Assembly (NCBI RefSeq): GCF_014502795.1 | Contig: NZ_JACVHF010000004.1 | Location: forward strand, 62,001 to 126,000 | Reading direction: 5' to 3' | Source: Heliobacterium chlorum | GTDB lineage: Bacteria; Bacillota; Desulfitobacteriia; Heliobacteriales; Heliobacteriaceae | DNA: 64,000 nucleotides | In this document: positions 42,765 to 51,727 of the stretch, one piece after another | Position numbering within the stretch: position 1 is the stretch's first letter | Layout of the letters: the number at the start of each line of letters is the position of its first letter | Program-made: the position numbers and the translations under genes | The notes under the pieces: generated by a model | The model's input: the letters and a program-made list of their open reading frames with translations, nothing else | The model's database searches: none | What the model was told of the DNA's origin: nothing

Positions 42765-43406
42765 ATGCCTGGGCTATTTATCACTCTCGAAGGAGCCGAT
42801 GGGGCTGGAAAGACGACCCAAGGGGCGTTGCTGGCGCAGGCTTTTCGAGCTTTACAATACCCCGTGCTGGAAACACGGGAACCGGGTGGAACGCCGGTGA
42901 GCGAGGCAGCCCGCCGGGTGTTGCTCGATCCCTCCTTGACGGGAATGGTGCCGATGGCGGAAGTCTTCCTGTACGCCGCCGCCCGAGCTCAGTTGGTCCG
43001 TGAAATAATCTTGCCAGCCTTAGCCGCCGGTATAGTTGTTATCTGTGACCGGTTTACCGACTCGACGCTGGCCTATCAAGGGTACGGCCGTGGTTTGGAT
43101 ATGGAACGACTGCAAAGCATCAATCATTGGGCGACAGAAGGGCTGGCGCCTGATTTGACATTGCTTCTCGATATTGACAGCGATAAAGGCTTGAGCCGGG
43201 CTCGCCGAAAAGGTGCTGACCGCATGGAGATGGAGACGGCTGCCTTCCATCAGAAGGTTCGCCGCGGTTTTCTGGAACTGGCGGCCAAAGAGACGAGCCG
43301 AATCCGGGTCATCCCGGCCGGCAGCGATATCTTCGGGGTTCACCGGCAGGTTGTCAACGCGGTCCGTGAGAAAGTGCCGGAACTGGTTTGCTGTCAGGAG
43401 GGATAA
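42765..43406 (+). CDS. tmk: Thymidylate kinase
   Basis: Makes dTDP from dTMP. A 213-residue protein with the P-loop EGADGAGKTTQ, the TREPGG substrate motif and CDRFTDSTLAYQGYGRG. The start is ATG 42765, six bases after GAGGTG; the frame opens at 42681 but that part has no family match. It is the second gene of the yaaO-tmk-yaaR-holB string, with four bases to yaaR. Confidence 0.95.
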   Translation: MPGLFITLEGADGAGKTTQGALLAQAFRALQYPVLETREPGGTPVSEAARRVLLDPSLTGMVPMAEVFLYAAARAQLVREIILPALAAGIVVICDRFTDSTLAYQGYGRGLDMERLQSINHWATEGLAPDLTLLLDIDSDKGLSRARRKGADRMEMETAAFHQKVRRGFLELAAKETSRIRVIPAGSDIFGVHRQVVNAVREKVPELVCCQEG

Positions 43407-43409
43407 AAC

Positions 43410-43874
43410 ATGTCTGATAACATTAAGATTAAAAACTTCCCGACGGGAATCAGCGATGCCCGGCAAATCGCAGACAGCGACCGGAACGCTGGCTCTAGTA
43501 TCACGAAAGAAGCCTTTCTTTCAGAGCTGCACAAAGCCCGCTCTGCCCGGGACCAATCGGATTTGCAAGACCTGTTGGAACGCATTGACAGTGCTGCCCA
43601 GAGCCTAGTGCAAAATCGAACGGTAGGTCATCTGAAAAAGTACCGTGAGATGGTAAAGAAGTTTTTAGCTCAAGTCGTCGGCGGTGCCTATCAGTTGAAG
43701 GAAGAAGCAGGCTGGGATCGGCGGGGACGGCATAAAGTACTCATTACGGTGGAAAAGGTGAATCGCCAGTTAGACGAGCTTGCCTCTGCCGTTTTTTCTC
43801 AACAGTCGGAGTCTATCGATATCCTCGGTAAAACCGGTGAGATTCGAGGCCTCCTTTTGGATATCATCACCTAG
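43410..43874 (+). CDS. yaaR: YaaR-family protein (DUF327)
   Basis: A 154-residue all-helical protein matching the YaaR/DUF327 family: an N-terminal region with SFTKEAF-like sequence, then the conserved RYKEMVKKF-type block (KYREMVKKFL) and a KVNRQLDEL helix. The function is unknown; in Bacillus it sits between tmk and holB, as here. GGAGG stands seven bases before the ATG, and the gene is four bases after tmk. Confidence 0.9.
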   Translation: MSDNIKIKNFPTGISDARQIADSDRNAGSSITKEAFLSELHKARSARDQSDLQDLLERIDSAAQSLVQNRTVGHLKKYREMVKKFLAQVVGGAYQLKEEAGWDRRGRHKVLITVEKVNRQLDELASAVFSQQSESIDILGKTGEIRGLLLDIIT

Positions 43875-43885
43875 GGGAGATGGCC

Positions 43886-44878
43886 GTGCGGTTATCCGAG
43901 ATTGAGGGCCAGGAGCGGGCCGTCCAGCAGTTGATTCGTGGATTATCTCGGGAACGAGTCGCCCACGCTTATCTTTTTTCAGGTCCTCAGGGTGTTGGGA
44001 AAAGGACAACGGCTCGGGCCTTTGCCCAAGCGGTTCTTTGTCTGGAGCCTCAAGAGGGTGAGGCTTGTGAGAGCTGTGCTTCTTGCCGTCAGTTTTCCGG
44101 AGAGAACCATCCGGACTTTTTTCATATTCGTCCCGACGGGGCTTCCGTAAAGATCGATCAAATACGTAATCTGCAAAAGCGGATTCGTTATCTCCCCTAC
44201 GTATCGGCCCATCAAGCTGTGATCATTGAACAGGCCGAAACGATGCAGGGACCGGCGGCGAATGCCCTGCTGAAGATACTGGAAGAGCCGCCAGGGCCTA
44301 CGGTCTTTATCCTTGTTACCGACCGAGGCCATGGGATTCTCCCGACGATCCTATCTCGCTGCCTGCCCGTTCATTTTCAACCCATCCCGGGCGAGGCGAT
44401 CGGCCGTTTCTTGCGTGAAAAAGGTGTCGATCCCCAGCATATTCCCTTGCTGACGCTGTTGTCTGACGGACGTTGGGACCGGGCAGGCCAACTAGCCGAA
44501 GCAGGACTGCCGCCGGGACGGGAGAAGGCCCAGCAGATATTGGAACGGTTGCCCAGGATGAGCGACAGCCAGATCTTTCAACTGGCCGAAGAATGGGACA
44601 AGAACAAAGAAGCCATTGCGGAGTTCGTCGACTACGGAGCCCTTTTGCTGCGTGATTGGTTGCTCTTGGCGGGGCAGTCGGCGGACCGAGGGGACAAGCT
44701 GGCGGAGGAACTGATCATCAACCGCGATATTGTTGGCGGTGCTAACTGGTCACTCCCGGTTTTGCTGGCAGGATTGGAACTTGTCATGAAAACACGACGC
44801 CTGCTCGAGACAAACGCCAGTGCCCGCTTGCTGGTGGAAGATTTGCTGTTGCGGCTTCGGGATCTAACCCGGAAATAA
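43886..44878 (+). CDS. holB: DNA polymerase III delta' subunit
   Basis: A clamp-loader subunit. The AAA+ P-loop is FSGPQGVGKRTTA; the zinc module is C-x8-C-x2-C-x2-C (ALCLEPQEGEACESCASC region), and the sensor loop SRC is in ILPTILSRCLPV. GGGGAG lies directly before an ATG at 43880, so the GTG at 43886 at a seven-base distance is the better start. The order tmk-yaaR-holB-ricT is conserved in Firmicutes. Confidence 0.93.
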   Translation: MRLSEIEGQERAVQQLIRGLSRERVAHAYLFSGPQGVGKRTTARAFAQAVLCLEPQEGEACESCASCRQFSGENHPDFFHIRPDGASVKIDQIRNLQKRIRYLPYVSAHQAVIIEQAETMQGPAANALLKILEEPPGPTVFILVTDRGHGILPTILSRCLPVHFQPIPGEAIGRFLREKGVDPQHIPLLTLLSDGRWDRAGQLAEAGLPPGREKAQQILERLPRMSDSQIFQLAEEWDKNKEAIAEFVDYGALLLRDWLLLAGQSADRGDKLAEELIINRDIVGGANWSLPVLLAGLELVMKTRRLLETNASARLLVEDLLLRLRDLTRK

Positions 44879-44915
44879 CATAGAAAAACATGGGCCGAGG
44901 GAGACAGGAGGAAAC

Positions 44916-45623
44916 ATGTTGGTCAAGATAGTCGGTGTCCGGTTTAAAAAAACCGGTAAAGTTTATTATTTCGATCCGGGCGATCTGGAAATCCAGGCGC
45001 AGGATCGAGTGATCGTCGAGACGGCCCGCGGTATCGAGTATGGAGAGATCGTCATACCTCCTCGGGAAGTACCCGAAGACAGCCTCGTTAACCCTTTAAA
45101 AAAGGTGCTGAGAGTCGCCACGGCCGAAGATGCCCAGCAGGTGGAAGAGAACCGTTCGAAAGAAACGGCCGCCTATGAGATTTGCCAAAAGAAGATCAGC
45201 ATCCACCAGTTACCGATGAAACTGGTCGATGTGGAATACACTTTCGACGCCTCCAAGATCATCTTCTACTTTACTGCCGATGGCCGGGTCGATTTCCGGG
45301 AACTGGTGAAGGACTTAGCTGCTGTTTTCCGGACCCGTATTGAACTGCGCCAGATCGGTGTTCGTGATGAGGCCAAGATGATTGGCGGCATCGGTTGCTG
45401 CGGCAGGGTGCTCTGCTGCTCCTCCTTCCTGGGGGATTTTGAACCGGTTTCGATCCGCATGGCCAAGGACCAGAACCTTTCCTTAAACCCGACGAAAATC
45501 TCAGGAATCTGCGGCCGCCTCATGTGCTGCTTAAAGTTCGAAAACGACTGTTATGAACGAAAAGACATACCTCCCCGGCCTTACCCAAAACCGATGGACA
45601 TGCCCGAATCAGAACAGGGCTGA
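44916..45623 (+). CDS. ricT: RicT/YaaT, PSP1 C-terminal domain protein
   Basis: The Y-complex subunit that helps RNase Y and phosphorelay signalling in Bacillus. The PSP1 domain is seen in the first 150 residues; a Cys-rich part (GGIGCCGRVLCCSSFL and GICGRLMCCLKFE) follows, where Bacillus RicT binds Fe-S clusters with RicA and RicF. At about 235 residues it is shorter than the ~275 of Bacillus, lacking C-terminal extension. GGAGG stands six bases before the ATG. Confidence 0.93.
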   Translation: MLVKIVGVRFKKTGKVYYFDPGDLEIQAQDRVIVETARGIEYGEIVIPPREVPEDSLVNPLKKVLRVATAEDAQQVEENRSKETAAYEICQKKISIHQLPMKLVDVEYTFDASKIIFYFTADGRVDFRELVKDLAAVFRTRIELRQIGVRDEAKMIGGIGCCGRVLCCSSFLGDFEPVSIRMAKDQNLSLNPTKISGICGRLMCCLKFENDCYERKDIPPRPYPKPMDMPESEQG

Positions 45624-45680
45624 CGATGTTATTCTGACTTGAGATGTTGCGGACAGCGCAAACCACGAGAGGTGGAGCGG

Positions 45681-45992
45681 GTGAAAAAGGTAACCTCCAA
45701 GCTGATCGCTCTGGAAGAGCAACTGCGGGAACTCCTGTCGGAAGTGGAAGCATTGAAAATGGAAGTCTATACGCTAGAGGAAGAAAACGCGCGGCTGCGG
45801 GCGGAACGGGCCAATGTGACGCCGGAGACGGTCGATCGGGTCGAGGACAATGTGCGCCTACTGGAACGGCAAGGCCATGAGAATCTGAACCGGCTATACC
45901 GGGAAGGTTTTCATATCTGTCACGTTCACTTCGGTCAGCCTCGGAGCGGCGACGATTGTTTGTTCTGCGTCAGTTTTTTAGAAAAAGAGTAG
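45681..45992 (+). CDS. yabA: Replication initiation control protein YabA
   Basis: YabA bridges DnaA and DnaN and limits re-initiation. An N-terminal coiled coil ([16 protein letters not shown]) and a C-terminal zinc site (HICHVHFG and CLFC) are typical. The start is GTG 45681, shortly after GAGGTGG; the frame opens at 45639, but only a Cys-poor unrelated stretch is added. The neighbour order ricT-yabA-rsmI is conserved. Its place near oriC fits its job. Confidence 0.92.
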   Translation: MKKVTSKLIALEEQLRELLSEVEALKMEVYTLEEENARLRAERANVTPETVDRVEDNVRLLERQGHENLNRLYREGFHICHVHFGQPRSGDDCLFCVSFLEKE

Positions 45993-45999
45993 GTGAACC

Positions 46000-46935
46000 A
46001 TGAACCAAGCCGAAGAGAGCCCTTCCGGGGCGGGGAAGCTGATCGTCTGCGCCACACCGATCGGCAATCTTGAAGATATCACCTTGCGAGTGCTGCAAGC
46101 GTTAAAGAGGGCTGACCTCATCGCTGCCGAAGATACCCGCCATACCCGGAAGCTCTTAAGCGCCTATGATATCCATGTGCCGCTCACGTCGTACCACGAG
46201 CATAACCGCTTTGGCAAAGGAACGGAGATTCTCGATAAAGTGGCTGCAGGCGCTGTGGTGGCGCTCGTTTCCGACGCCGGACTACCGGGGATCTCTGATC
46301 CCGGTGAAGACCTGGTGCGGCAGTGTGTCGAACGGGGCTTGCCGGTGGAAGTGCTGCCCGGGCCGACAGCTTCCCTGACGGCACTCGTCCTTTCAGGGCT
46401 GCCTACAGGCCGGTTTGTCTTCGAAGGTTTCTTGCCCCGCCAGAAAAAAGAATACCGGGAACGGATCGCCTCGCTCGCCCGGGAGGAGCGCACCCTGATC
46501 ATCTACGAGTCACCCTACCGGGTGAGAGATACCGTAAAAGACCTCCGGGACGCCTTTGGCGGGGAACGGAAAGCGGCTTTGATACGAGAGCTGACCAAGA
46601 AGTACGAGGAAGTCCGTCGCGGTACCCTCGACGAACTGGCGCTCTCTTTGCAAGAAGGAGTGCGGGGGGAATGCACCCTCGTCGTAGCCGGTTTTGATGG
46701 TCAGGGACAAACGAAAGGGACTGGAGAAGGGGAACAATCCGAAGGTGAAGAGGAAAGTGACACCGAAAAGGCCCGACGACTGACCGAACGGATAAGGATT
46801 CTGGAAACAGAAGGAGACGACCACAAAAGCGCCCTGAAAAAAGCCGCCCAGGAATTGGGTCTCCCGCGACGAGAAGCGTACCGCTTGAAGCTTCTCCATG
46901 AAGGCAAAAGCGATTCCGATGAAATAGAAAAATAA
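46000..46935 (+). CDS. rsmI: 16S rRNA 2'-O-ribose C1402 methyltransferase
   Basis: A tetrapyrrole methylase-fold RNA methyltransferase that modifies C1402 with RsmH. It has LIVCATPIGNLEDIT, AAEDTRHT, SDAGLPGISDPG and the GPTA motif in LPGPTASLTA. The C-terminal ~70 residues are acidic linker plus an HTH-like ALKKAAQELGLPRREAY segment common in this family. The ATG follows AGGTG closely. A very strong terminator comes directly after the stop. Confidence 0.95.
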   Translation: MNQAEESPSGAGKLIVCATPIGNLEDITLRVLQALKRADLIAAEDTRHTRKLLSAYDIHVPLTSYHEHNRFGKGTEILDKVAAGAVVALVSDAGLPGISDPGEDLVRQCVERGLPVEVLPGPTASLTALVLSGLPTGRFVFEGFLPRQKKEYRERIASLAREERTLIIYESPYRVRDTVKDLRDAFGGERKAALIRELTKKYEEVRRGTLDELALSLQEGVRGECTLVVAGFDGQGQTKGTGEGEQSEGEEESDTEKARRLTERIRILETEGDDHKSALKKAAQELGLPRREAYRLKLLHEGKSDSDEIEK

Positions 46936-46965
46936 CGGGACGGGGTTTCCCCCGTCCCGTTTTTA
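46935..46965 (+). terminator. Terminator of the tmk-rsmI string
   Basis: ACGGGACGGGG pairs with CCCCGTCCCGT around a four-base loop and is followed by TTTTT. It overlaps the stop codon of rsmI. Confidence 0.92.
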
Positions 46966-47032
46966 TGGCATGTTCGCCATAATATAGCCCGTTTCTTTTT
47001 TTCAGTTGGAAATAATGGTATTATGTAGCCAA

Positions 47033-47284
47033 TCAGCCTGCAGCGTTTTGAGCCATGCTGACGGCGCATTCACGGCAGACCACTTTGCCACGGAAGTTCT
47101 GAACATCAACGGCGCTTCCACAGAAAACGCAGGCAGGTTCATATTTCCTCAAAATAATCTTCTCGTGATCGACGTAAATCTCCAAAGCGTCTTTTTCATC
47201 GATACCGAGGGTTCGCCGCAGTTCAATGGGGATGACCACACGTCCCAGTTCATCGACTTTACGCACAATACCTGTAGATTTCAT
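47033..47284 (-). CDS. abrB: AbrB-family transition-state regulator with C-terminal Cys pairs
   Basis: An 83-residue AbrB/SpoVT-fold protein. The DNA-binding swapped-hairpin is in MKSTGIVRKVDELGRVVIPIELRRTL in two parts. The C-terminus carries CVFCG and CREC, four Cys that look like a zinc-knuckle, where Bacillus AbrB has a plain dimerisation tail. The start is ATG 47284, nine bases after GGGAGG; a longer frame continues but has no signal. Divergent from metG, as in Bacillus. The promoter lies at 47336-47364. Confidence 0.92.
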   Translation of the reverse strand: MKSTGIVRKVDELGRVVIPIELRRTLGIDEKDALEIYVDHEKIILRKYEPACVFCGSAVDVQNFRGKVVCRECAVSMAQNAAG

Positions 47285-47335
47285 GAAAAATTGCCTCCCT
47301 TCGTTCCCCAAAATTCGACAACGTTCAACAACCTG

Positions 47336-47364
47336 ATGGTACCATTCGTTCCAGGAACAGTCAA
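47336..47364 (-). promoter_or_regulatory. abrB: Sigma-A-type promoter of abrB
   Basis: On the minus strand TTGACT (47359-47364) and TACCAT (47336-47341) are 17 bases apart. It points away from metG. Confidence 0.7.
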
Positions 47365-47470
47365 CCCCTGCTTTTAAAATTTGACAAAAATCCATAAAAA
47401 TCATCTTTTCTGGGGTTACAGCCAGGTTTTTGGGAATAAGAGAGATGATGATGAACAGGAGGCTACCGCA

Positions 47471-49564
47471 TTGAGTCAAAACCGCCCTACCTTTTATTTG
47501 ACGACGCCCATCTATTACCCCAGCGGAAAACCGCACATCGGCCACGCCTATTCGACAGTCATGGCCGATACGATCGCCCGTTACAAGCGCCTGCGGGGAT
47601 TTGATGTGCGCTTCCTCACCGGGCTCGATGAACACGGTCAAAAGATAGAGCGTTCCGCTAAGGCAAAAGAGATGGAACCGATTCAGTACTTAAACCAACT
47701 GGCCGATACTTTTTTAGCCGTCTGGAAGCAGTATCAGATTGAATATGACGACTTCATTCGCACGACCGAAGAACGTCATAAAAAGGCTGTCCAGACCATC
47801 TTCCAAAAGATCTGGGATAACGGAGACATCTATAAATCGGAATACGAAGGCTGGTATTGCACGCCTTGTGAAGCCTTCTGGGTGGAACGGCAGCTCAAAG
47901 AAGTGGATAACCAAAGGCTCTGCCCGGACTGTGACCGTCCTGTCGAACTGGTGAAGGAAGAGAGCTATTTCTTCCGCATGTCCAAATACCAGGACCGCCT
48001 GCTCAAACACATCGAGGAAAACCCCGATTTTATCCAGCCGACGAGCCGGCGCAATGAGATGCTCAGCTTCATCAAGCAGGGGTTGGAAGATCTTTGTGTC
48101 TCCCGGACGACCTTCAAGTGGGGGATCCCCGTACCGATCAACGAAAACCATGTCATCTACGTCTGGTTTGACGCCCTGTCCAACTACATCACCGCCTTAG
48201 GCTATGGCAGTGATAACCAGGAATTGTACCAACGGTACTGGCCGGCCGATGTTCATCTCGTTGGCAAAGATATCGTCCGTTTTCACACGGTCATCTGGCC
48301 CATCATCCTGATGGCATTAGGGGAACCCTTGCCTAAGCAAGTTTATGGTCACGGCTGGTTCATGCTCGATTCCGGAAAGATGTCTAAATCGAAGGGGAAT
48401 GTGGTCGATCCGGTAGAGTTGGCGAACAAATATGGTGTCGATGCCATGCGGTATTACTTCGCCCGGGAAATGACCGCCGGTCAAGATGCTTATTATTTGG
48501 AGGAATCGCTCATCGGCCGGATCAATACGGATCTGGCCAACGATATCGGCAACCTGCTCCACCGGTCCTTATCGATGGTGGAACGCTTCTCCGGCGGTGT
48601 CGTGAAGAAAGCATCTCCCGAGGCAGAAGGTCCGCTGGAAAAAGAGATTCAAGCCCTCGCTGAAAAAGTCGTCCATGAGTACAGCACTCTGATGGATAAA
48701 TATGACCTGTCCGGCGCCCATGCCGCCATCTTCAAGCTCGTCGGACGCATGAACAAATATGTGGACGAACGGGCTCCTTGGGCATTGAACAAAAAGCCTG
48801 AGGCTCGGGCTGAACTGGAAGCTGTCCTCTATCATATGGTGGAAAGCCTTCGCTTGGCCGCGATCTTGCTCAAGCCGGTCATGCCCAATATCCCGCAGAA
48901 AATCTTTGCCCAGTTGGGCATAGCCGACCGGGAAGATTTGCAGGGCTGGGAAGGGACCATCTGGGGGGAATTCCCAGACGGTGTCACCGTACAAAAAGGG
49001 GAACCCCTCTTCCCCCGGATCGATCCGGCGGCCTTACAAGGAGATGCCGAGGCAGGCAGCCAAAAAGACGCCAAAACAGAGAAAAAAGGAAAGGCAGCGG
49101 AGCAAAAAATGACCGATACGAAAGCAAATGATACAACAACTGTCGTCCCAGAAGGCGCAGCGCAATCAGCCCTAGAGGGCACCCAAGCATCAACGACGGA
49201 AGCTGTCGCAGAAAACCTTCCGGTTATGGAACCTCTGTTACCGGAGATTACCATCGACGACTTTGCCAAGGTGGATCTGCGGGTGATCGAGGTGGTAGAA
49301 GCGGAGAGAGTTCCCAAGACAGAGAAACTGATGCAGTTAAAAGTCAAGCTAGGCGATGAAATCCGCACGGTTGTCTCTGGGATCGCCCAATACTATACGC
49401 CGGAAGAACTCGTCGGGAAAAAGCTCGTCCTCGTGGCCAACTTAAAGCCGGCCAAACTGCGGGGAATCACCTCACAAGGCATGATTCTGGCGGCCTCCAA
49501 CAATGGAGTGCTAGAAGCGTTGACCGTCACGAAAGATATTCCCGCTGGCAGTCGGGTGAAATAG
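47471..49564 (+). CDS. metG: Methionyl-tRNA synthetase with C-terminal tRNA-binding domain
   Basis: Charges tRNA-Met. The HIGH motif is in PHIGHAYST, KMSKSKG is the second signature, and a zinc-binding pair (CTPCEAFW and CPDCDRP) is present. After the anticodon domain a Lys/Thr/Ala-rich linker (about 530-590) leads to an EMAP/Trbp111-type OB-fold domain (DDFAKVDLRV and LRGITSQGMILAA). About 697 residues. The start is TTG 47471, eight bases after AGGAGG; the frame opens at 47381. Confidence 0.95.
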   Translation: MSQNRPTFYLTTPIYYPSGKPHIGHAYSTVMADTIARYKRLRGFDVRFLTGLDEHGQKIERSAKAKEMEPIQYLNQLADTFLAVWKQYQIEYDDFIRTTEERHKKAVQTIFQKIWDNGDIYKSEYEGWYCTPCEAFWVERQLKEVDNQRLCPDCDRPVELVKEESYFFRMSKYQDRLLKHIEENPDFIQPTSRRNEMLSFIKQGLEDLCVSRTTFKWGIPVPINENHVIYVWFDALSNYITALGYGSDNQELYQRYWPADVHLVGKDIVRFHTVIWPIILMALGEPLPKQVYGHGWFMLDSGKMSKSKGNVVDPVELANKYGVDAMRYYFAREMTAGQDAYYLEESLIGRINTDLANDIGNLLHRSLSMVERFSGGVVKKASPEAEGPLEKEIQALAEKVVHEYSTLMDKYDLSGAHAAIFKLVGRMNKYVDERAPWALNKKPEARAELEAVLYHMVESLRLAAILLKPVMPNIPQKIFAQLGIADREDLQGWEGTIWGEFPDGVTVQKGEPLFPRIDPAALQGDAEAGSQKDAKTEKKGKAAEQKMTDTKANDTTTVVPEGAAQSALEGTQASTTEAVAENLPVMEPLLPEITIDDFAKVDLRVIEVVEAERVPKTEKLMQLKVKLGDEIRTVVSGIAQYYTPEELVGKKLVLVANLKPAKLRGITSQGMILAASNNGVLEALTVTKDIPAGSRVK

Positions 49565-50350
49565 ATGCGCCTCTTCGACACCCATGCCCACATGGACGAC
49601 AAATCTTTTCGAGACGACCGGGAAGAGGTCTTCGCACAAGCCCAGGAGGCTGGCGTCGAATTGATCGTCAATGCCGGCTACGATATTCCTTCCTCAGAAC
49701 GCTCGATCGCCCTAGCAGACCAATATCCCTTCATCTATGCGGCAGTGGGCGTCCATCCTCACGATGCGGAAGGAGTCACCGAAGAGACTTATGAACAACT
49801 CCGCACGATGGCGGCCCATCGGAAGATGGTCGCCGTCGGTGAGATTGGGCTCGATTACTATCGAGATTTGTCGCCTCGGCCTGTTCAGCAGGAAGTCTTT
49901 GTCCGGCAGTTACATCTCGCCCAGGAACTTGGCAAACCGGTGATTATCCATGATCGGGACGCCCACGGGGACGTCATGGATACGCTGCGCCGCGAGGCTC
50001 AAGGGATCGAGGGAGTATTACACTGCTTTTCCGGCAGTTGGGAGATGGCCAAATTCTGCCTCGATCTCGGTTTTTACATCTCCTTAGCCGGCCCGGTCAC
50101 CTATACAAATGCCCGGCAGCTATTGGACATCGCAAAAAAAGTCCCCGCCGATCGGCTGCTCATCGAGACCGATTCCCCCTACCTATCGCCGCACCCCCTT
50201 CGCGGTAAGCGCAACCACTCAGGGAATGTAGCTTTGGTTGCCCAAAAGGTGGCACAACTGCGGGAGGAGGATCCCGAAGAACTGGCCGAACAGATGCTGC
50301 GAAACGGATGCCGGCTCTTTCGAATTCCAGAACCGAATTCAATTCCATAA
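49565..50350 (+). CDS. tatD: TatD-family metal-dependent DNase (YabD)
   Basis: A 261-residue TIM-barrel metal hydrolase. Metal ligands are seen in DTHAHMDD (His), VGEIGLDYY (Glu), HDRDAHGD (His), LHCFSG (His) and IETDSPYL (Asp). TatD enzymes act in DNA repair and clean-up. The ATG directly follows the metG stop, so the two are cotranscribed. This is yabD of the Bacillus order metS-yabD-yabE-rnmV. Confidence 0.93.
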   Translation: MRLFDTHAHMDDKSFRDDREEVFAQAQEAGVELIVNAGYDIPSSERSIALADQYPFIYAAVGVHPHDAEGVTEETYEQLRTMAAHRKMVAVGEIGLDYYRDLSPRPVQQEVFVRQLHLAQELGKPVIIHDRDAHGDVMDTLRREAQGIEGVLHCFSGSWEMAKFCLDLGFYISLAGPVTYTNARQLLDIAKKVPADRLLIETDSPYLSPHPLRGKRNHSGNVALVAQKVAQLREEDPEELAEQMLRNGCRLFRIPEPNSIP

Positions 50351-50361
50351 TCAGGAACCGG

Positions 50362-50391
50362 AAAAAGAACCCACTTGGGTTCTTTTTTTTA
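50362..50391 (+). terminator. Terminator after tatD
   Basis: AAAAAGAACCCA pairs with TGGGTTCTTTTT with a two-base loop, then further T. Confidence 0.9.
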
Positions 50392-50471
50392 TTGGCCCCT
50401 AATAGATTGGACCATGCCCGTTCTTGTCCCCGTAAAGGGGATTTATGGGGAAAAGAAGGGGAGGGTTCTGA

Positions 50472-51545
50472 TTGGATAGATCTAGCACACCGGCGACAGA
50501 ATCGAAAGTGAAAGCTCGTCTTACGTCTCCTTGGATTGTGGGAACAGCTGCTTTCTTCGCACTTGTCGGCATGCTTACACCGGTGATGATGAGTGATGCC
50601 TTTCGTTGGAAGACCCTTTCCGTCGAATCGGAAGGGCAGACACGGATTGTCCGTTCCCGCGCGAAGACCGTAAAAGATGTGCTCACCAGCGAGGGGATTC
50701 CTTATGAGATTGGCGATCGATTGACTCCGATGGAAGAAGAGCCAGTCACCGACGGAATGGTTATCCATGTGGAGAAGTCTCAATGGCACGAATTGGCCCT
50801 GGACGGACGAAAGATGAACTTTAAGCTTACCGGCAGTCTCTCGAAAGAGAAACTTCAAGAAATGGGCGTAGCTTTCGGTAAAGAGGACCGCCTTGAGGCG
50901 GTGGCGGAAGATGGTGTATCGCGATGGCGAATCGTCCGTGTAGAAAAGCAGAGCCGGAATCGGACAGAGCCCATTCCCTTTGAACGGCAGGAATTGACCG
51001 ACGGGACGATGCCCAAAGGACAAAGCCGTGTCGTCGTTCAAGGAGAAGAGGGCCTGAAGGAAATCACCGAAGTGGTCACTCTCGAAAATGGAGTCGAAGT
51101 AGGGGCCGAGAGGCTGAGGGAAGAAGTACAAAAGCCAGCTCGGAATGAAGTGGTCATCCGCGGCGAAGGATCGGACAGAGGCGGAAGTAGATTGGCCATG
51201 GCATCACGGGGGCGCTCCACTCGCCTTGGGCAATCTGGAGGAACTGACAATGGTCTTCCCCAGGGATCCAAGATCGCCTCTTCCTTCACGGTGAGTGCCA
51301 CCGCCTATACGCACACGGGCAGCCGCACCGCCACAGGCCGTTGGCCGTCGGTCGGTGTGGTTGCAGTGGACCCAAGGGTGATCCCTCTAGGGACCAAACT
51401 GTTTGTGGAAAATTACGGTATGGCTACAGCGGCCGACACTGGCGGAGCCATTAAAGGGAATAAAATCGATGTTTTTTTCGACACGGAAGCGGAATGTATT
51501 CGTTGGGGAAGGCGACCGGTAACCGTACATATCGTGGAGGAATAG
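50472..51545 (+). CDS. yabE: YabE-like cell-wall protein with G5 and 3D domains, copy 1
   Basis: A 357-residue surface protein. One membrane anchor at about 20-40, YabE/DUF348 repeats (TKTVKDVLTSEGI-like), a G5 domain (about 150-230) and a C-terminal 3D domain with the three conserved Asp in DTGGAIKGNKIDVFFD. The 3D domain is a lytic transglycosylase-like fold as in Rpf and MltA. The start is TTG 50472, six bases after GGGGAGGG. In Bacillus yabE follows tatD exactly here. It has a paralogue directly downstream. Confidence 0.9.
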   Translation: MDRSSTPATESKVKARLTSPWIVGTAAFFALVGMLTPVMMSDAFRWKTLSVESEGQTRIVRSRAKTVKDVLTSEGIPYEIGDRLTPMEEEPVTDGMVIHVEKSQWHELALDGRKMNFKLTGSLSKEKLQEMGVAFGKEDRLEAVAEDGVSRWRIVRVEKQSRNRTEPIPFERQELTDGTMPKGQSRVVVQGEEGLKEITEVVTLENGVEVGAERLREEVQKPARNEVVIRGEGSDRGGSRLAMASRGRSTRLGQSGGTDNGLPQGSKIASSFTVSATAYTHTGSRTATGRWPSVGVVAVDPRVIPLGTKLFVENYGMATAADTGGAIKGNKIDVFFDTEAECIRWGRRPVTVHIVEE

Positions 51546-51586
51546 TGAGAATAGCTTAAAACTTTCGGCACAAGCACAGTTGATTG

Positions 51587-51638
51587 GGGAAAAGAGGAAA
51601 CCACGTCGAAGGATCAGTGGCTCTTTTTCCCATTTTTC
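51587..51638 (+). terminator. Terminator between the yabE-like copies
   Basis: GGGAAAAGAG plus CCAC pair with GTGG plus CTCTTTTTCCC, one bulge, followed by ATTTTT. Confidence 0.75.
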
Positions 51639-51651
51639 AACATTCTTAGCT

Positions 51652-51680
51652 TTGACAAGCCCCCGTTCCTTAAGTAAAAT
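51652..51680 (+). promoter_or_regulatory. Strong sigma-A-type promoter of the second yabE-like gene
   Basis: A perfect TTGACA (51652-51657), 17 bases, then TAAAAT (51675-51680). The gene begins 48 bases later. Confidence 0.8.
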
Positions 51681-51727
51681 GAGTACAACCTAAAATTGGT
51701 TAGACTTGGTCGAAAGGGGGCCCCGTC

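Noticed and set aside
50160-51131. Minus-strand frame of 323 codons across tatD and yabE
   Set aside because: Antisense to two clear genes and crosses a strong terminator; no recognisable protein motif.
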